A DNA stretch of 64,000 nucleotides from Haliscomenobacter sp040401995 (lineage in GTDB: Bacteria > Bacteroidota > Bacteroidia > Chitinophagales > Saprospiraceae). The stretch is taken from the NCBI GenBank assembly GCA_040401995.1, contig JBBANM010000001.1, positions 81,802-145,801 on the forward strand, read 5' to 3'. Shown piece after piece: positions 1 to 8,229 of this stretch; the first letter of the stretch is position 1, and every line of letters begins with the position of its first letter. The notes beneath the pieces are model-generated. The model was not told the DNA's origin. It did not search any database and saw nothing but the letters and a program-made list of their open reading frames with translations. A program made the position numbers and the translations under genes.

Positions 1-549
1 CAATATGCGCTCAAATATCAAGATAATCTCAAGGGGTTGATTATCAGTAATATGATGGCCAGTTGCCCAAAATATGGAGATTACGCGAACAACGTTTTGT
101 CGCAACAAATGGATCCCAAAGTGTTGGAAGAAATTCGGGGTTTAGAAGCCAAAAAAGACTTTGCCAATCCGCGGTACATGGAATTGTTGACGCCCAATTT
201 TTATGAGCAACACATCCTGCGCATTCCAGCTGCACAGTGGCCCGATGCTGTAAATCGGACTTTTGCGCATTTGAACCAGGTCATCTACGTCTCTATGCAA
301 GGGCCTAGTGAGTTTGGTGTTTCCGGAAAATTGGAAAAATGGGATGTCAGCGCCGAACTTTCTAAGATTAAAACCCGTACATTGGTGGTAGGCGCTACCC
401 ATGATACGATGGATCCAAAGTACATGGAGTGGATGTCTACACAATTTCCAAACGGAGCATTTTTGCTCTGTCCGAATGGGAGTCATATGAGTTTGTGGGA
501 TGATCAGGAGCATTTTTTTCCGGGTTTGGTGGCGTTTTTGAAAAAATAG
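1..549 (+). CDS. Alpha/beta hydrolase, proline iminopeptidase-like (S33), 5' end missing
   Basis: The reading frame is open from the first base of the window, so this is the C-terminal part (about 182 residues) of a longer protein; a full S33 peptidase is about 300-350 residues. The cap-type helical region is followed by a strand leading to the probable catalytic Asp (TLVVGATHDTMDP) and by the His loop (NGSHMSLWDD), which are the Asp and His of the alpha/beta-hydrolase triad. The Ser nucleophile elbow lies upstream of the window; the segment GLIISNMMAS is the strand that normally follows it. Family knowledge: such enzymes release N-terminal proline from short peptides. A general esterase or other alpha/beta hydrolase cannot be excluded. 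The next gene starts 34 bp downstream on the same strand. Confidence 0.8.
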   Translation, partial: QYALKYQDNLKGLIISNMMASCPKYGDYANNVLSQQMDPKVLEEIRGLEAKKDFANPRYMELLTPNFYEQHILRIPAAQWPDAVNRTFAHLNQVIYVSMQGPSEFGVSGKLEKWDVSAELSKIKTRTLVVGATHDTMDPKYMEWMSTQFPNGAFLLCPNGSHMSLWDDQEHFFPGLVAFLKK

Positions 550-583
550 CCAAAAGAAAATTCTGAATATTTTAACGCTTATT

Positions 584-1774
584 ATGAATTACACTCCCAA
601 AAAAAGGGTAGAATCGATCGACGTATTACGTGGTATCGTGATGATCATTATGGCTCTAGATCACACTCGAGAATATTTCCATTCGGGCGCCTTTACCGGA
701 GATCCATTGAATGTAGTATCAACTACGGGTCCATTGTTTTTTACCCGTTGGATTACGCATTATTGCGCTCCTATTTTTGTTTTCCTATCCGGCGTATCGA
801 TCTATTTGCAAAGTTTGCGCAAAACCAAAAAAGAGTTGAGTATCTTTTTGTTGAAGCGAGGCGTGTGGCTAATTTTTGTCGAACTGGCTTTAATTACCTT
901 GGCTTTGAGTTTTAATCCCCTTTATTCTGTTTTCTTCTTACAAGTTATTTGGGTGATTGGGATCAGTATGGTCTTGATGGCGCTTTTGATTTACTTACCA
1001 TTTAATGTACTTTTGGGACTGGGTTTAGTAATCGTTATAGGACATGATTTGCTAGACTTTCCAGAAGCGGCAAAAGGTTTTAAACCAGGTTTTTGGTGGA
1101 GTTTACTTCACCGCTCAAACGGATATCCATTTCTGGGGCATTTTATGTTGATTCTCTATCCTTTTTTGCCTTGGACCGGCTTGATGTTATTGGGGTATTG
1201 TACTGGAAAAATTTTCACAGCAGATTTTTCATATGCGCAAAGACGTAATATTTTTCTTTGGTTAGGTAGCGGAATGATTGTATTTTTTGTTGCCCTTCGC
1301 TTAACCAATATTTATGGAGACCCTGTCGATTGGGCGCCGCAAAAAGAAGGCTGGCGCAGCATATTATCATTTCTGAACACCAATAAATATCCGCCTTCGC
1401 TGTTGTATTTATGCATGACAATTGGCCCGGCTTTTCTAGCACTGGCTTTATTGGAGCCGCTCAAAAATAAATTTACATCGATCATGCAGGTATACGGGCG
1501 AACGGCATTTTTTTATTACATCATTCATTTTTATCTAATTCACTTTACGTCAATGTTATGTTTTTTTGCTAGAGGACATTCAATAAAAGAGGCGATTTCT
1601 TATGCCACTAAAAATCAATTCCCTTTTTTGTTCATTATTCCCGGTGAAGGTTTTAACTTGGGAGTGGTTTATTTGATTTGGATGGTAATTGTAGTGGCTT
1701 TATTTCCGCTTTGTAAGTGGTATGATGGCTATAAAACGGGGCATCCTGAAAAGTGGTGGTTGAGCTATTTGTAA
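584..1774 (+). CDS. Multi-pass membrane protein, DUF1624/HGSNAT-like family
   Basis: A 396-residue integral membrane protein with about ten hydrophobic helices. The N-terminus carries the family hallmark IDVLRGIVMIIMALDHTRE, which ends in the DHTR motif typical of DUF1624 proteins. These are related to heparan-alpha-glucosaminide N-acetyltransferase and the broader acyltransferase-3 clan, so a role in moving acyl groups across the inner membrane onto glycans is plausible but not shown. It lies 34 bp after the hydrolase gene and could be cotranscribed with it. The next gene (DUF418) also begins with an I-D-x-L-R-G motif but belongs to a different family. A 102-bp nested inverted repeat follows the gene and may end transcription. 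The ATG at 584 fits because the hallmark motif starts at residue 12. Confidence 0.85.
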   Translation: MNYTPKKRVESIDVLRGIVMIIMALDHTREYFHSGAFTGDPLNVVSTTGPLFFTRWITHYCAPIFVFLSGVSIYLQSLRKTKKELSIFLLKRGVWLIFVELALITLALSFNPLYSVFFLQVIWVIGISMVLMALLIYLPFNVLLGLGLVIVIGHDLLDFPEAAKGFKPGFWWSLLHRSNGYPFLGHFMLILYPFLPWTGLMLLGYCTGKIFTADFSYAQRRNIFLWLGSGMIVFFVALRLTNIYGDPVDWAPQKEGWRSILSFLNTNKYPPSLLYLCMTIGPAFLALALLEPLKNKFTSIMQVYGRTAFFYYIIHFYLIHFTSMLCFFARGHSIKEAISYATKNQFPFLFIIPGEGFNLGVVYLIWMVIVVALFPLCKWYDGYKTGHPEKWWLSYL

Positions 1775-1817
1775 AAAAAAACATTGCCTGTAGCCCAAGG
1801 CGAATATAAATGTGTTT

Positions 1818-1919
1818 ATACTACTGGACATTTTTCTGTAGAGGGGTTGCAAAACCTTCCAGGTCTCCAAGACCTGGAAGGTTTACAGCTCGCCGAAAAT
1901 TTAAAATGTCCAGTAGTAT
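1818..1919. repeat. Nested inverted repeat: 17-bp perfect arms around a 15-3-15 palindrome
   Basis: The outer arms, 1818-1834 (ATACTACTGGACATTTT) and 1903-1919, are perfect reverse complements over 17 bp. Inside them sits a second perfect palindrome, 1852-1866 (AAACCTTCCAGGTCT) with 1870-1884, separated by only three bases. The inner palindrome recurs at 54147-54179, so it is a dispersed element and not just a local hairpin. There is no U-tract after the stem. The element lies between two same-strand membrane-protein genes. Confidence 0.9.
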
Positions 1920-1968
1920 GAAATGTGTCACATAAAAAACCGAATTATATACCTAAAATCATCACCTG

Positions 1969-3306
1969 ATGGACAACCTGGCCCACGATACGCCAATTGA
2001 ATCAACAGTTGCCGCACCGGTACAAGAAACACAACGCATCAAACTCATTGATGCGTTACGCGGCATCGCTTTATTGGGGATTTTATTGATGAATATTCCT
2101 GGTTTTTCGATGCCTGATTATTTTTCAGAATCCTTCCACAGCAATCCCCGTTCCCTTAATTTTTGGGTTGATGCAATCATAACCGTCGTCTTTGAAGGTA
2201 AAATGCGGGCTTTATTTAGCATGTTATTCGGAGCAGGTATTTTGTTGTTTGTTTCCAAAAAAGAACAGACAGGAAAACCGGTACATTTTTTGTTTTACCG
2301 GCGTATGTTCTGGTTGTTGATTTTTGGATTGATCCATTCTCATTTGATTTTGTGGATTGGCGAAATCTTATATCTGTACGCAGTTTGCGGCATGTTGGCG
2401 TATTTATTTCGCAATATCAATCCCAAATATTTGGTGATGGGCGTGCCCTTGGTGGCCATCATTGGATTTATCACCGAAACCAATTTTTATCAAGATATAC
2501 GCGCTAAGCGGATTGCCTACGTTGAAGCGACCACCGCCCAAAAAAATCACCAAACGCTGACCGCTGCTCAAACCAAAGCTTTAAAAACCTGGCGCGAAAT
2601 AGAATTGACGATGATCCCCAATCGCGAAGATGCGAAAAAGAACACCGCCAAAATGAAATCGGATTACCAAACGGTTGCCGGATATTTGCGCCCAATAGTA
2701 TTTGATGCACAAACCAAGTACCTTCCCATTGAGATCTCGGATCCATTGGCGCTAATGCTATTGGGATTGGCGCTGTTGAAATGGGGCTTTTTAACGGGAG
2801 ATTGGTCGAGTAAAAACTATTGGAAGGTGCTGTACATTGGCTATGGCATTGGGTTGCCCTTGGTGATCTATAGCTTTTACTATGATTACCTCCATTATCC
2901 CAATCTGGAAGCCAACCTCCTGCAAATGGAAAAGGTGCCCATCAATTGGGTGGATCTCATCTATCCTTTTCAGCGTATCCTTTTGGTGATGGCACATGTG
3001 TCGGGCATTATTTTGATCTTCAAATCGGGCAAATTGCAAGGCGCATTTCGTCGCCTCGAGGCAGTTGGGCAAATGGCCTTTACCAATTACATCATGCATT
3101 CGGTAATTTGTACCTTCTTCTTCTTTGGCTATGGCTTAAATTACTATGCGGAGTTGGATTATTATCAAATTTATTACGTGGTATTGGCGATTTGGGCGCT
3201 GCAACTTTTTTTGAGTCCAATTTGGTTGCGGTATTTTTACTTTGGTCCTTTGGAATGGCTTTGGCGCAGCTTGACGTATTGGAAAATACCGGCGATGCGG
3301 CGTTGA
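1969..3306 (+). CDS. DUF418 family membrane protein (YeiB-like)
   Basis: A 445-residue multi-pass membrane protein. The N-terminal LIDALRGIALLGILLMNI and the C-terminal segment with FGPLEWLWRSLTY are the two ends of the DUF418 family (E. coli YeiB). A hydrophilic loop at about residues 175-245, rich in Lys, Thr and Gln, separates the N-terminal and C-terminal membrane bundles. The function of the family is unknown; a transport or acyltransferase-type role is often supposed. The first 20 residues are polar, so the start at 1969 gives a short cytoplasmic tail before the first helix. The previous gene is a DUF1624-like protein with a similar LRG motif, which may reflect a shared process at the inner membrane. 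Confidence 0.9.
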   Translation: MDNLAHDTPIESTVAAPVQETQRIKLIDALRGIALLGILLMNIPGFSMPDYFSESFHSNPRSLNFWVDAIITVVFEGKMRALFSMLFGAGILLFVSKKEQTGKPVHFLFYRRMFWLLIFGLIHSHLILWIGEILYLYAVCGMLAYLFRNINPKYLVMGVPLVAIIGFITETNFYQDIRAKRIAYVEATTAQKNHQTLTAAQTKALKTWREIELTMIPNREDAKKNTAKMKSDYQTVAGYLRPIVFDAQTKYLPIEISDPLALMLLGLALLKWGFLTGDWSSKNYWKVLYIGYGIGLPLVIYSFYYDYLHYPNLEANLLQMEKVPINWVDLIYPFQRILLVMAHVSGIILIFKSGKLQGAFRRLEAVGQMAFTNYIMHSVICTFFFFGYGLNYYAELDYYQIYYVVLAIWALQLFLSPIWLRYFYFGPLEWLWRSLTYWKIPAMRR

Positions 3307-3409
3307 AATTGATGAAATGCTTTGTAAAATCAATTTGACAGTGTTAAGTAGAGCTGCATTTTTGCTAATTTCCCTTAGATTTAAATTCATAAACATAAAT
3401 ACACCACCA

Positions 3410-5605
3410 ATGCGCCCATATTTCATTAAAAAACACCTGTTTTTTTGCTTCTTGTTGCTCAGTTTTTTGACCAGCATCGCCAGCGCCCAAGTACCTACCG
3501 ACGCTCAACTCGGTGCCGAAGTCGATAAACTGCTTGCGGCACAATATCCAGCCAGTGGAACCGGCGCCAGCGCGCTAGTTGCTCGCAACGGACAAGTCAT
3601 CTACAAAAAGGCCTTTGGAATGGCTAATTTGGAACTGAACGTGCCCATGCAATTGGACAATGTTTTTCGCATTGGTTCCATTACGAAGCAATTTACAGCG
3701 GTTGCCATTTTGCAATTAATGGAGCAAGGTAAATTGAGTTTACAGGATGACATCACCAAATTCATCCCCGATTATCCTACACATGGTTATAAAATCACCA
3801 TCGAGCATTTGCTGACTCACACTTCGGGCATCAAAAGCTATACCAACATGGAGTCATTTGGCAGCATTATGCGCCTAGACAAGACTCCAGAAGAGATGGT
3901 TAATTTTTTCAAAAATCAACCCATGGATTTTGCCCCGGGTACCCAGTGGAATTACAATAACTCTGGTTTCTTCTTACTGGGGTATATCATTGAAAAACTA
4001 AGCGGTAAAACCTACCCACAATACGTTGAGGACGTATTTTTCAAACCCCTTGGCATGACCAATTCTTATTACGGCAACGATTCTAAGCTCATCAAGAACC
4101 GTGCGACGGGATATCAAAAAGGTGAAAATGGCACTGAAAACGCCGACCCACTGAGTATGACCCAACCCTTCGCAGCCGGTTCGCTGCAATCTACCGTGGA
4201 AGATTTGTACAAATGGAATCGAGCCGTACATTCTTACAAACTGCTAAAAAAAGAAACACTAGATAAGGCGTTTACGCCCTATAAGCTTAGCGATGGTACT
4301 GCCACGCACTACGGCTATGGTTGGTTTCTTGACAACCTTCAAGGCAGCGTTACCATTGAGCACGGCGGCGGCATCAATGGCTTTTTGACAATGGCAAAAT
4401 ACCTACCCAAAGAAGATCTATTTGTAGCCGTTTTTTCCAATAGCACCGCCAATTCCCCGGAAGAAGTTGCGGAAAAAATAGCTGCATTTGCCATCGGAAA
4501 ACCCATCAAACGCGATCCTATACGCGAGGTGGCATTGAGCGGAACTGGCTATGAATTGGGTTTGCAACATGGCAAATTGCTCAAAACTGAAATTGCCGAA
4601 ATTGTAACAAAATGGAAAAAAAGCGCCAAGGATCAACTAAAAAAAGACCCTGATCAAATTGTCAAAGAGTTTTTTGATTATGCTCATTTTAATGATGACA
4701 TCAAAAAATGGACACCCGAATTGTATGAAGAAGTGCGCGGAATCGCGGAAGGCTCCGGTCAATCACTCAATGACATCATGGTGCTCAACCTTTTGGACGA
4801 ATTTTGGGTCTACGTTGACGATCCGGCCCATCACCATTGCAGCGGAATAGGCGTGCCTGCCCGCGCTGGCGCGCCAGGTTTTATTGCTCAAAACATGGAC
4901 TTGGAAGGTTATACTGATGGGGCTCAAATATTGCTTCGCTTAGCACGCACGGCCAATACTCCAGAACAGCTTATTCTTACGCATCCAGGCTTGATTGCTA
5001 CCAATGGACTAAATGAAGCGGGAATTGGCGCTTGTATGAATACGCTGATGGATTTGAAAGCCGCCTCGAGCGGACTTCCAGTAGCTTTTATTGTGCGTCG
5101 CATCTTAAACAGCACTGAAAAAGACGATGTTCTAAAATTCATCCAAACTGTGCCCCACGCATCGGGTCAAAACTATCTGATCGGCATCAAGGGCGAAGTG
5201 TATGATTTTGAAGCTTCAGCTGGCAAAGTGGTGCGTTTTGATCCCAAAAACGCCAACGGTACGGTGTATCATACCAATCACCCCATTGTGAACGAAAATG
5301 TAAAGCCTTGGCACAAGGATGCCAATCCTAAAGCAGCCAAACTACCAACCACTTCCAATAGTTATGTTCGATTGTCAGCGGTGCAAAAACGCATCGCTAC
5401 CACCCAAGGTATTCAAGATACCGACATCAAGGCGGCCTTGCGCTCTAAGGACGACGCGCAAAACCCTGTTTGTCGCACCTTTGGTAACTGGGGAGGTACT
5501 TTCGGTTCGGTGATTATGACTTTGAGCGGGAAACCAACCTTGCAAGTTACTGCGGGGCCGCCGGATGAGTCTGAGTATAAATTGGTGATGTTTTCTGAAA
5601 AGTAA
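3410..5605 (+). CDS. Secreted fusion: serine beta-lactamase-like domain + C45/AAT-like Ntn hydrolase domain
   Basis: I chose the ATG at 3410 because it gives a clean signal peptide (MRPYFIKK, a hydrophobic core, then SIASAQ); the frame is open to 3317. Residues of about 30-365 form a class C beta-lactamase/penicillin-binding-like hydrolase with S90-I-T-K93 (SxxK), Y182-N-N (YxN) and H318-G-G (in place of KTG). From about residue 378 (GTGYELGLQHGKLLK) to the end the protein matches the C45 peptidase/acyl-CoA:6-APA acyltransferase-like fold. Cys477 in HHHCSGIG is the expected Ntn nucleophile, followed by an N-M-D motif. Each domain usually exists as a separate protein. If the second domain matures like other C45 enzymes, cleavage before Cys477 would release a C-terminal chain of about 255 residues. 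The substrates could be cell-wall peptides, N-acyl amides or beta-lactams; I cannot tell which. Confidence 0.85.
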   Translation: MRPYFIKKHLFFCFLLLSFLTSIASAQVPTDAQLGAEVDKLLAAQYPASGTGASALVARNGQVIYKKAFGMANLELNVPMQLDNVFRIGSITKQFTAVAILQLMEQGKLSLQDDITKFIPDYPTHGYKITIEHLLTHTSGIKSYTNMESFGSIMRLDKTPEEMVNFFKNQPMDFAPGTQWNYNNSGFFLLGYIIEKLSGKTYPQYVEDVFFKPLGMTNSYYGNDSKLIKNRATGYQKGENGTENADPLSMTQPFAAGSLQSTVEDLYKWNRAVHSYKLLKKETLDKAFTPYKLSDGTATHYGYGWFLDNLQGSVTIEHGGGINGFLTMAKYLPKEDLFVAVFSNSTANSPEEVAEKIAAFAIGKPIKRDPIREVALSGTGYELGLQHGKLLKTEIAEIVTKWKKSAKDQLKKDPDQIVKEFFDYAHFNDDIKKWTPELYEEVRGIAEGSGQSLNDIMVLNLLDEFWVYVDDPAHHHCSGIGVPARAGAPGFIAQNMDLEGYTDGAQILLRLARTANTPEQLILTHPGLIATNGLNEAGIGACMNTLMDLKAASSGLPVAFIVRRILNSTEKDDVLKFIQTVPHASGQNYLIGIKGEVYDFEASAGKVVRFDPKNANGTVYHTNHPIVNENVKPWHKDANPKAAKLPTTSNSYVRLSAVQKRIATTQGIQDTDIKAALRSKDDAQNPVCRTFGNWGGTFGSVIMTLSGKPTLQVTAGPPDESEYKLVMFSEK

Positions 5606-5704
5606 ATCCAAACACACACTAGGTCGGCGCAATGGCATCAAAAAACCATTGCGCTGATCACATTCACGCTTTTACGCTTCAAAATCAATCTTCTCTTACT
5701 TGAC

Positions 5705-5870
5705 TTAGAGCTTGTTCAGGATTCTGTTTCGAGCTACAAATGGCTAAAATTCACTCCAATTTCGTTACAAAAATGCTCATGTAGCGACGCTACACTCCGC
5801 TTTTTGTGCCTCATTGGTGCGAATTTTATCTCATTTTCGCCATCGAACCAGAATCCTGAACAAGCTCTTA
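5705..5870. repeat. Long-hairpin intergenic element, family AGAGCTTGTTCAG, copy 1
   Basis: The terminal arms 5707-5726 (AGAGCTTGTTCAGGATTCTG) and 5849-5868 are perfect 20-bp reverse complements. The interior is an imperfect palindrome centred on TGTAGCG-A-CGCTACA (5780-5794), so the whole of about 165 bp could fold into one hairpin. Related copies lie at 32201-32414 (opposite orientation, judged from shared interior sequence) and 52747-52910. It fills most of the 356-bp gap between the fusion hydrolase and the sugar-isomerase gene; I see no gene in the remainder of that gap. Confidence 0.85.
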
Positions 5871-5961
5871 TTCTTGATTTGGAAAAATTGCGAATTTTCA
5901 ATTTTTTATTCGTAAATCGCTATCCTTTACTATCGCAATTATCCATTTCAACATCTTTGTC

Positions 5962-6966
5962 ATGAAAAATAATTTCTCTCGCCGCAATTTCCTTATTGCA
6001 ACTCCGCTGGCGGCAGCTGGATTGCTCTTGAATCATTCTTTTTTGGCTTCCAAAAACACGCTGACTGGGTTGTTCAGTAAGCCCAATTCCAAATTTGGCG
6101 GCGTACAAATTGGAACCATCACCTATTCTTTTCGGAGCATGCCGCACGACATTGATCAGTTGCTGCAATTTTGCATTGATGCCAACGTCAGTGCCATCGA
6201 GATGATGGGCGACCCGGCTGAAGATTTTGCTGGCAAACCAAAAAATCCGTTGCGCATGGGCCCTCTCGGACAAAGAGCGCCGCTTACCGACGAGCAAAAA
6301 GCCCAATTGGCCGATTATGGCAAAAAAGTGGCCGAGTGGCGTGCCACTGCTTCTATGGAAAAATTTGAAGCAATTCGCAAAAAATTCCATGCCGCTGGCG
6401 TGAAAATTTACGCGTTTAAACCCAATGCTTTTGGTCCCAATAACTCGGACGCTGAAGTAGAATATGGCCTGAAAGCAGCTAAAGCATTAGGTGCAACATC
6501 CGTAACCGTTGAATTGCCAACCGACCCTGCGCAATCTCAGCGTTTGGGTGACTTGGGCGCTAAGCACAAGGTTTATTTTGGCTACCACACCCACCTCCAA
6601 GCTACGGATACAGTTTTTGATACCGCGTTGAGTCAGTCGCCCTACAACTCCATGAATTTGGATTGCGGACACTACATTGCAGCGGGCAAAAACAACACCA
6701 AAGAAACCCTTTTGGCGCTGATTGAAGCCAAACACGATCGGATCACAAGTTTGCACATCAAAGACCGCACCACGCCTGAACATGGCGCAGGAAACGTGGT
6801 TTGGGGCAAAGGCGATACCCCGATCAAGGAGATTCTGTTGTTGATGAAAGCCAAAAAATACAAGTTTCCGGCTACCGCAGAGTTGGAATACGACATTCCA
6901 GCAGGTTCTGACGCGGTGAAGGAATTGGCAAAATGTGTGGATTTTACCAAAAATATATTGAGTTAA
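5962..6966 (+). CDS. Tat-exported sugar phosphate isomerase/epimerase-like TIM barrel
   Basis: A 334-residue protein. The N-terminus has a twin-arginine signal (NFSRRNFLIATPLAAAGLLL), suggesting export as a folded protein. The rest is a xylose-isomerase-like TIM barrel (AP endonuclease family 2 fold): GGVQIGTITYSFRSMP at the first strand, the metal-site strands TSVTVELPTD, MNLDCGHY and LHIKDRT, and the final Glu in ATAELEYDIP. Family members in Bacteroidota isomerise, epimerise or degrade keto-sugars, often next to oxidoreductases. Here no sugar gene is adjacent, so the substrate is unknown. It ends 44 bp before a convergent gene, with a hairpin terminator between them. Confidence 0.88.
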   Translation: MKNNFSRRNFLIATPLAAAGLLLNHSFLASKNTLTGLFSKPNSKFGGVQIGTITYSFRSMPHDIDQLLQFCIDANVSAIEMMGDPAEDFAGKPKNPLRMGPLGQRAPLTDEQKAQLADYGKKVAEWRATASMEKFEAIRKKFHAAGVKIYAFKPNAFGPNNSDAEVEYGLKAAKALGATSVTVELPTDPAQSQRLGDLGAKHKVYFGYHTHLQATDTVFDTALSQSPYNSMNLDCGHYIAAGKNNTKETLLALIEAKHDRITSLHIKDRTTPEHGAGNVVWGKGDTPIKEILLLMKAKKYKFPATAELEYDIPAGSDAVKELAKCVDFTKNILS

Positions 6967-6976
6967 GCATTTTCGT

Positions 6977-7012
6977 AACGGGTTCAGTTTTTTGCGGCTG
7001 AACCCGTTTTTT
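6977..7012 (+). terminator. Rho-independent terminator between convergent genes
   Basis: Stem 6977-6987 (AACGGGTTCAG) pairs perfectly with 6998-7008 across a 10-base loop and is followed by a run of T on the plus strand. It ends the TIM-barrel transcript and overlaps the last codon of the opposing MBL-fold gene. Confidence 0.85.
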
Positions 7013-7781
7013 AGAATGTAATTATCTGATAATCGTCGATCGGGATAAAATTGCTTTGAATTTTCTTTACGGCAAATGCATCCGGGTAAAAAGTTTGGGC
7101 AATTCGCGGCACCAACCCTTTGGCAATCTTTTGTTCATCGTGGGTGCTGATGACGTGGCGAGGTTGAAGTTGATCCGCTAATTTTCGCATGGCCGACAAA
7201 CCTAAATTGACGGTACCTCCTAAGTAAAAAGGCAGTTTATACAAAGACACCGTGGTGATCAACACCTCGATCGGGTAGTCTTTTAACCAAGCCACCTGCT
7301 GCGAATTGGCTACAAATCCATGCGGCGCATAAAAAATATTTTCCTGCGTAGGACTTACCATCAAGAGCGCATTATGAACCTGATCCAGTAGTGAAGCAGT
7401 ACGAAATTGAGTAAGTTGGAGGGAGCCGAGTGTCAAAAAACCAGCATCGTACGCAGGGATGGTACTGAAGTCTCGGGTTTGTTTAAACGTTTTTTCCAGT
7501 CGCTTACGCGCGGGTGCAACAGCGGCTATGGGCCAGTGCGCGGGCAGGCGCGCAATTGTTTTTTCATGACAATGATCGGAAAAAGGTTGGCTCACCACAA
7601 TACAATCCACATCCGGCAATGTCTCAATCGGTGCCGGCTCCGTGCGGTGCCATTGCTCATTGAACCAAGAAAAACCATCAATTTCACTTTCCACCAACCA
7701 TGGATCCAGCAAAAGCTGATACCCGTTGATGTTGATTTTCCAGGTAGTATCGTGATTGAGGCGTTGTAAGGTAATCATCAA
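7011..7781 (-). CDS. Metallo-beta-lactamase fold protein with degenerate metal motif
   Basis: A 256-residue protein that resembles MBL-fold hydrolases of the UPF0173/L-ascorbate-6-phosphate-lactonase type: LLLDPWLVE near the start, a strand CIVVSQPFSDHCHEKT where the H-x-H-x-D-H motif belongs, and ISTHDEQK near the end. In the motif the first two His are replaced by Gln and Phe (S-Q-P-F-S-D-H), so only the Asp and last His remain and a normal two-zinc site is unlikely. It may bind one metal or have lost activity. Its ATG (7779-7781) directly abuts the stop codon of the upstream unknown gene (7782-7784), which points to translational coupling. The second Met codon (7778-7776) is an equally possible start. 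Confidence 0.78.
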   Translation of the reverse strand: MMITLQRLNHDTTWKININGYQLLLDPWLVESEIDGFSWFNEQWHRTEPAPIETLPDVDCIVVSQPFSDHCHEKTIARLPAHWPIAAVAPARKRLEKTFKQTRDFSTIPAYDAGFLTLGSLQLTQFRTASLLDQVHNALLMVSPTQENIFYAPHGFVANSQQVAWLKDYPIEVLITTVSLYKLPFYLGGTVNLGLSAMRKLADQLQPRHVISTHDEQKIAKGLVPRIAQTFYPDAFAVKKIQSNFIPIDDYQIITF

Positions 7782-8210
7782 CTACGAATTGACAACGATG
7801 GGTTTGGAAATGATATCGCCCAAAGAAAGTGATTCTTCCAATTCCAAGCTATCCTCTTCCCCTTTTTTCTTTGGCCAAATGTGAAAACCGCCTCTGGAAA
7901 AAGGCGGAATTTCCCAGCTTCCCCAGATGCCATTTTCATCCACCTGGCCTTGATAAAACACGCGGTGAGTGGCGTAAAACTTAATCAAATTGCACCACAA
8001 ACCACTGGTATCATATTGGCCTTCCCAAGTAAAACTGCCCACCTCGTCGCTGCCGCCGCCAGTGACCTTATTTTCTTGAAATAAAAGTTGAATGTCCATC
8101 TTATTCCGAAAAGCGGTGGGTCCTTGTGTATAGGTAAAAAAGCCCTCCCAATCGCCGCTAGGAAAGAGCGGATGCTTTTCGGCATTATCAATTAAATTTT
8201 GATCGTTCAT
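7782..8210 (-). CDS. Hypothetical protein, likely small beta-barrel
   Basis: A 142-residue cytoplasmic-looking protein with no signal peptide. It is rich in aromatic residues and glycine in alternating patterns (GDWEGFFTYTQG, SFTWEGQYDTSGLW, VFYQGQVDENGIWGSW). These suggest a lipocalin- or avidin-like antiparallel barrel in which strands describe a 'W-x-G' binding fold. I do not recognise the family. It sits immediately upstream of the degenerate MBL protein with no intergenic base, so the two probably function together, and 19 bp downstream of the DKNYY gene on the same strand. The tail of about 20 residues is acidic and Ser/Leu-rich. Confidence 0.7.
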   Translation of the reverse strand: MNDQNLIDNAEKHPLFPSGDWEGFFTYTQGPTAFRNKMDIQLLFQENKVTGGGSDEVGSFTWEGQYDTSGLWCNLIKFYATHRVFYQGQVDENGIWGSWEIPPFSRGGFHIWPKKKGEEDSLELEESLSLGDIISKPIVVNS

Positions 8211-8229
8211 CGATTCTAGTGATAGAAGG

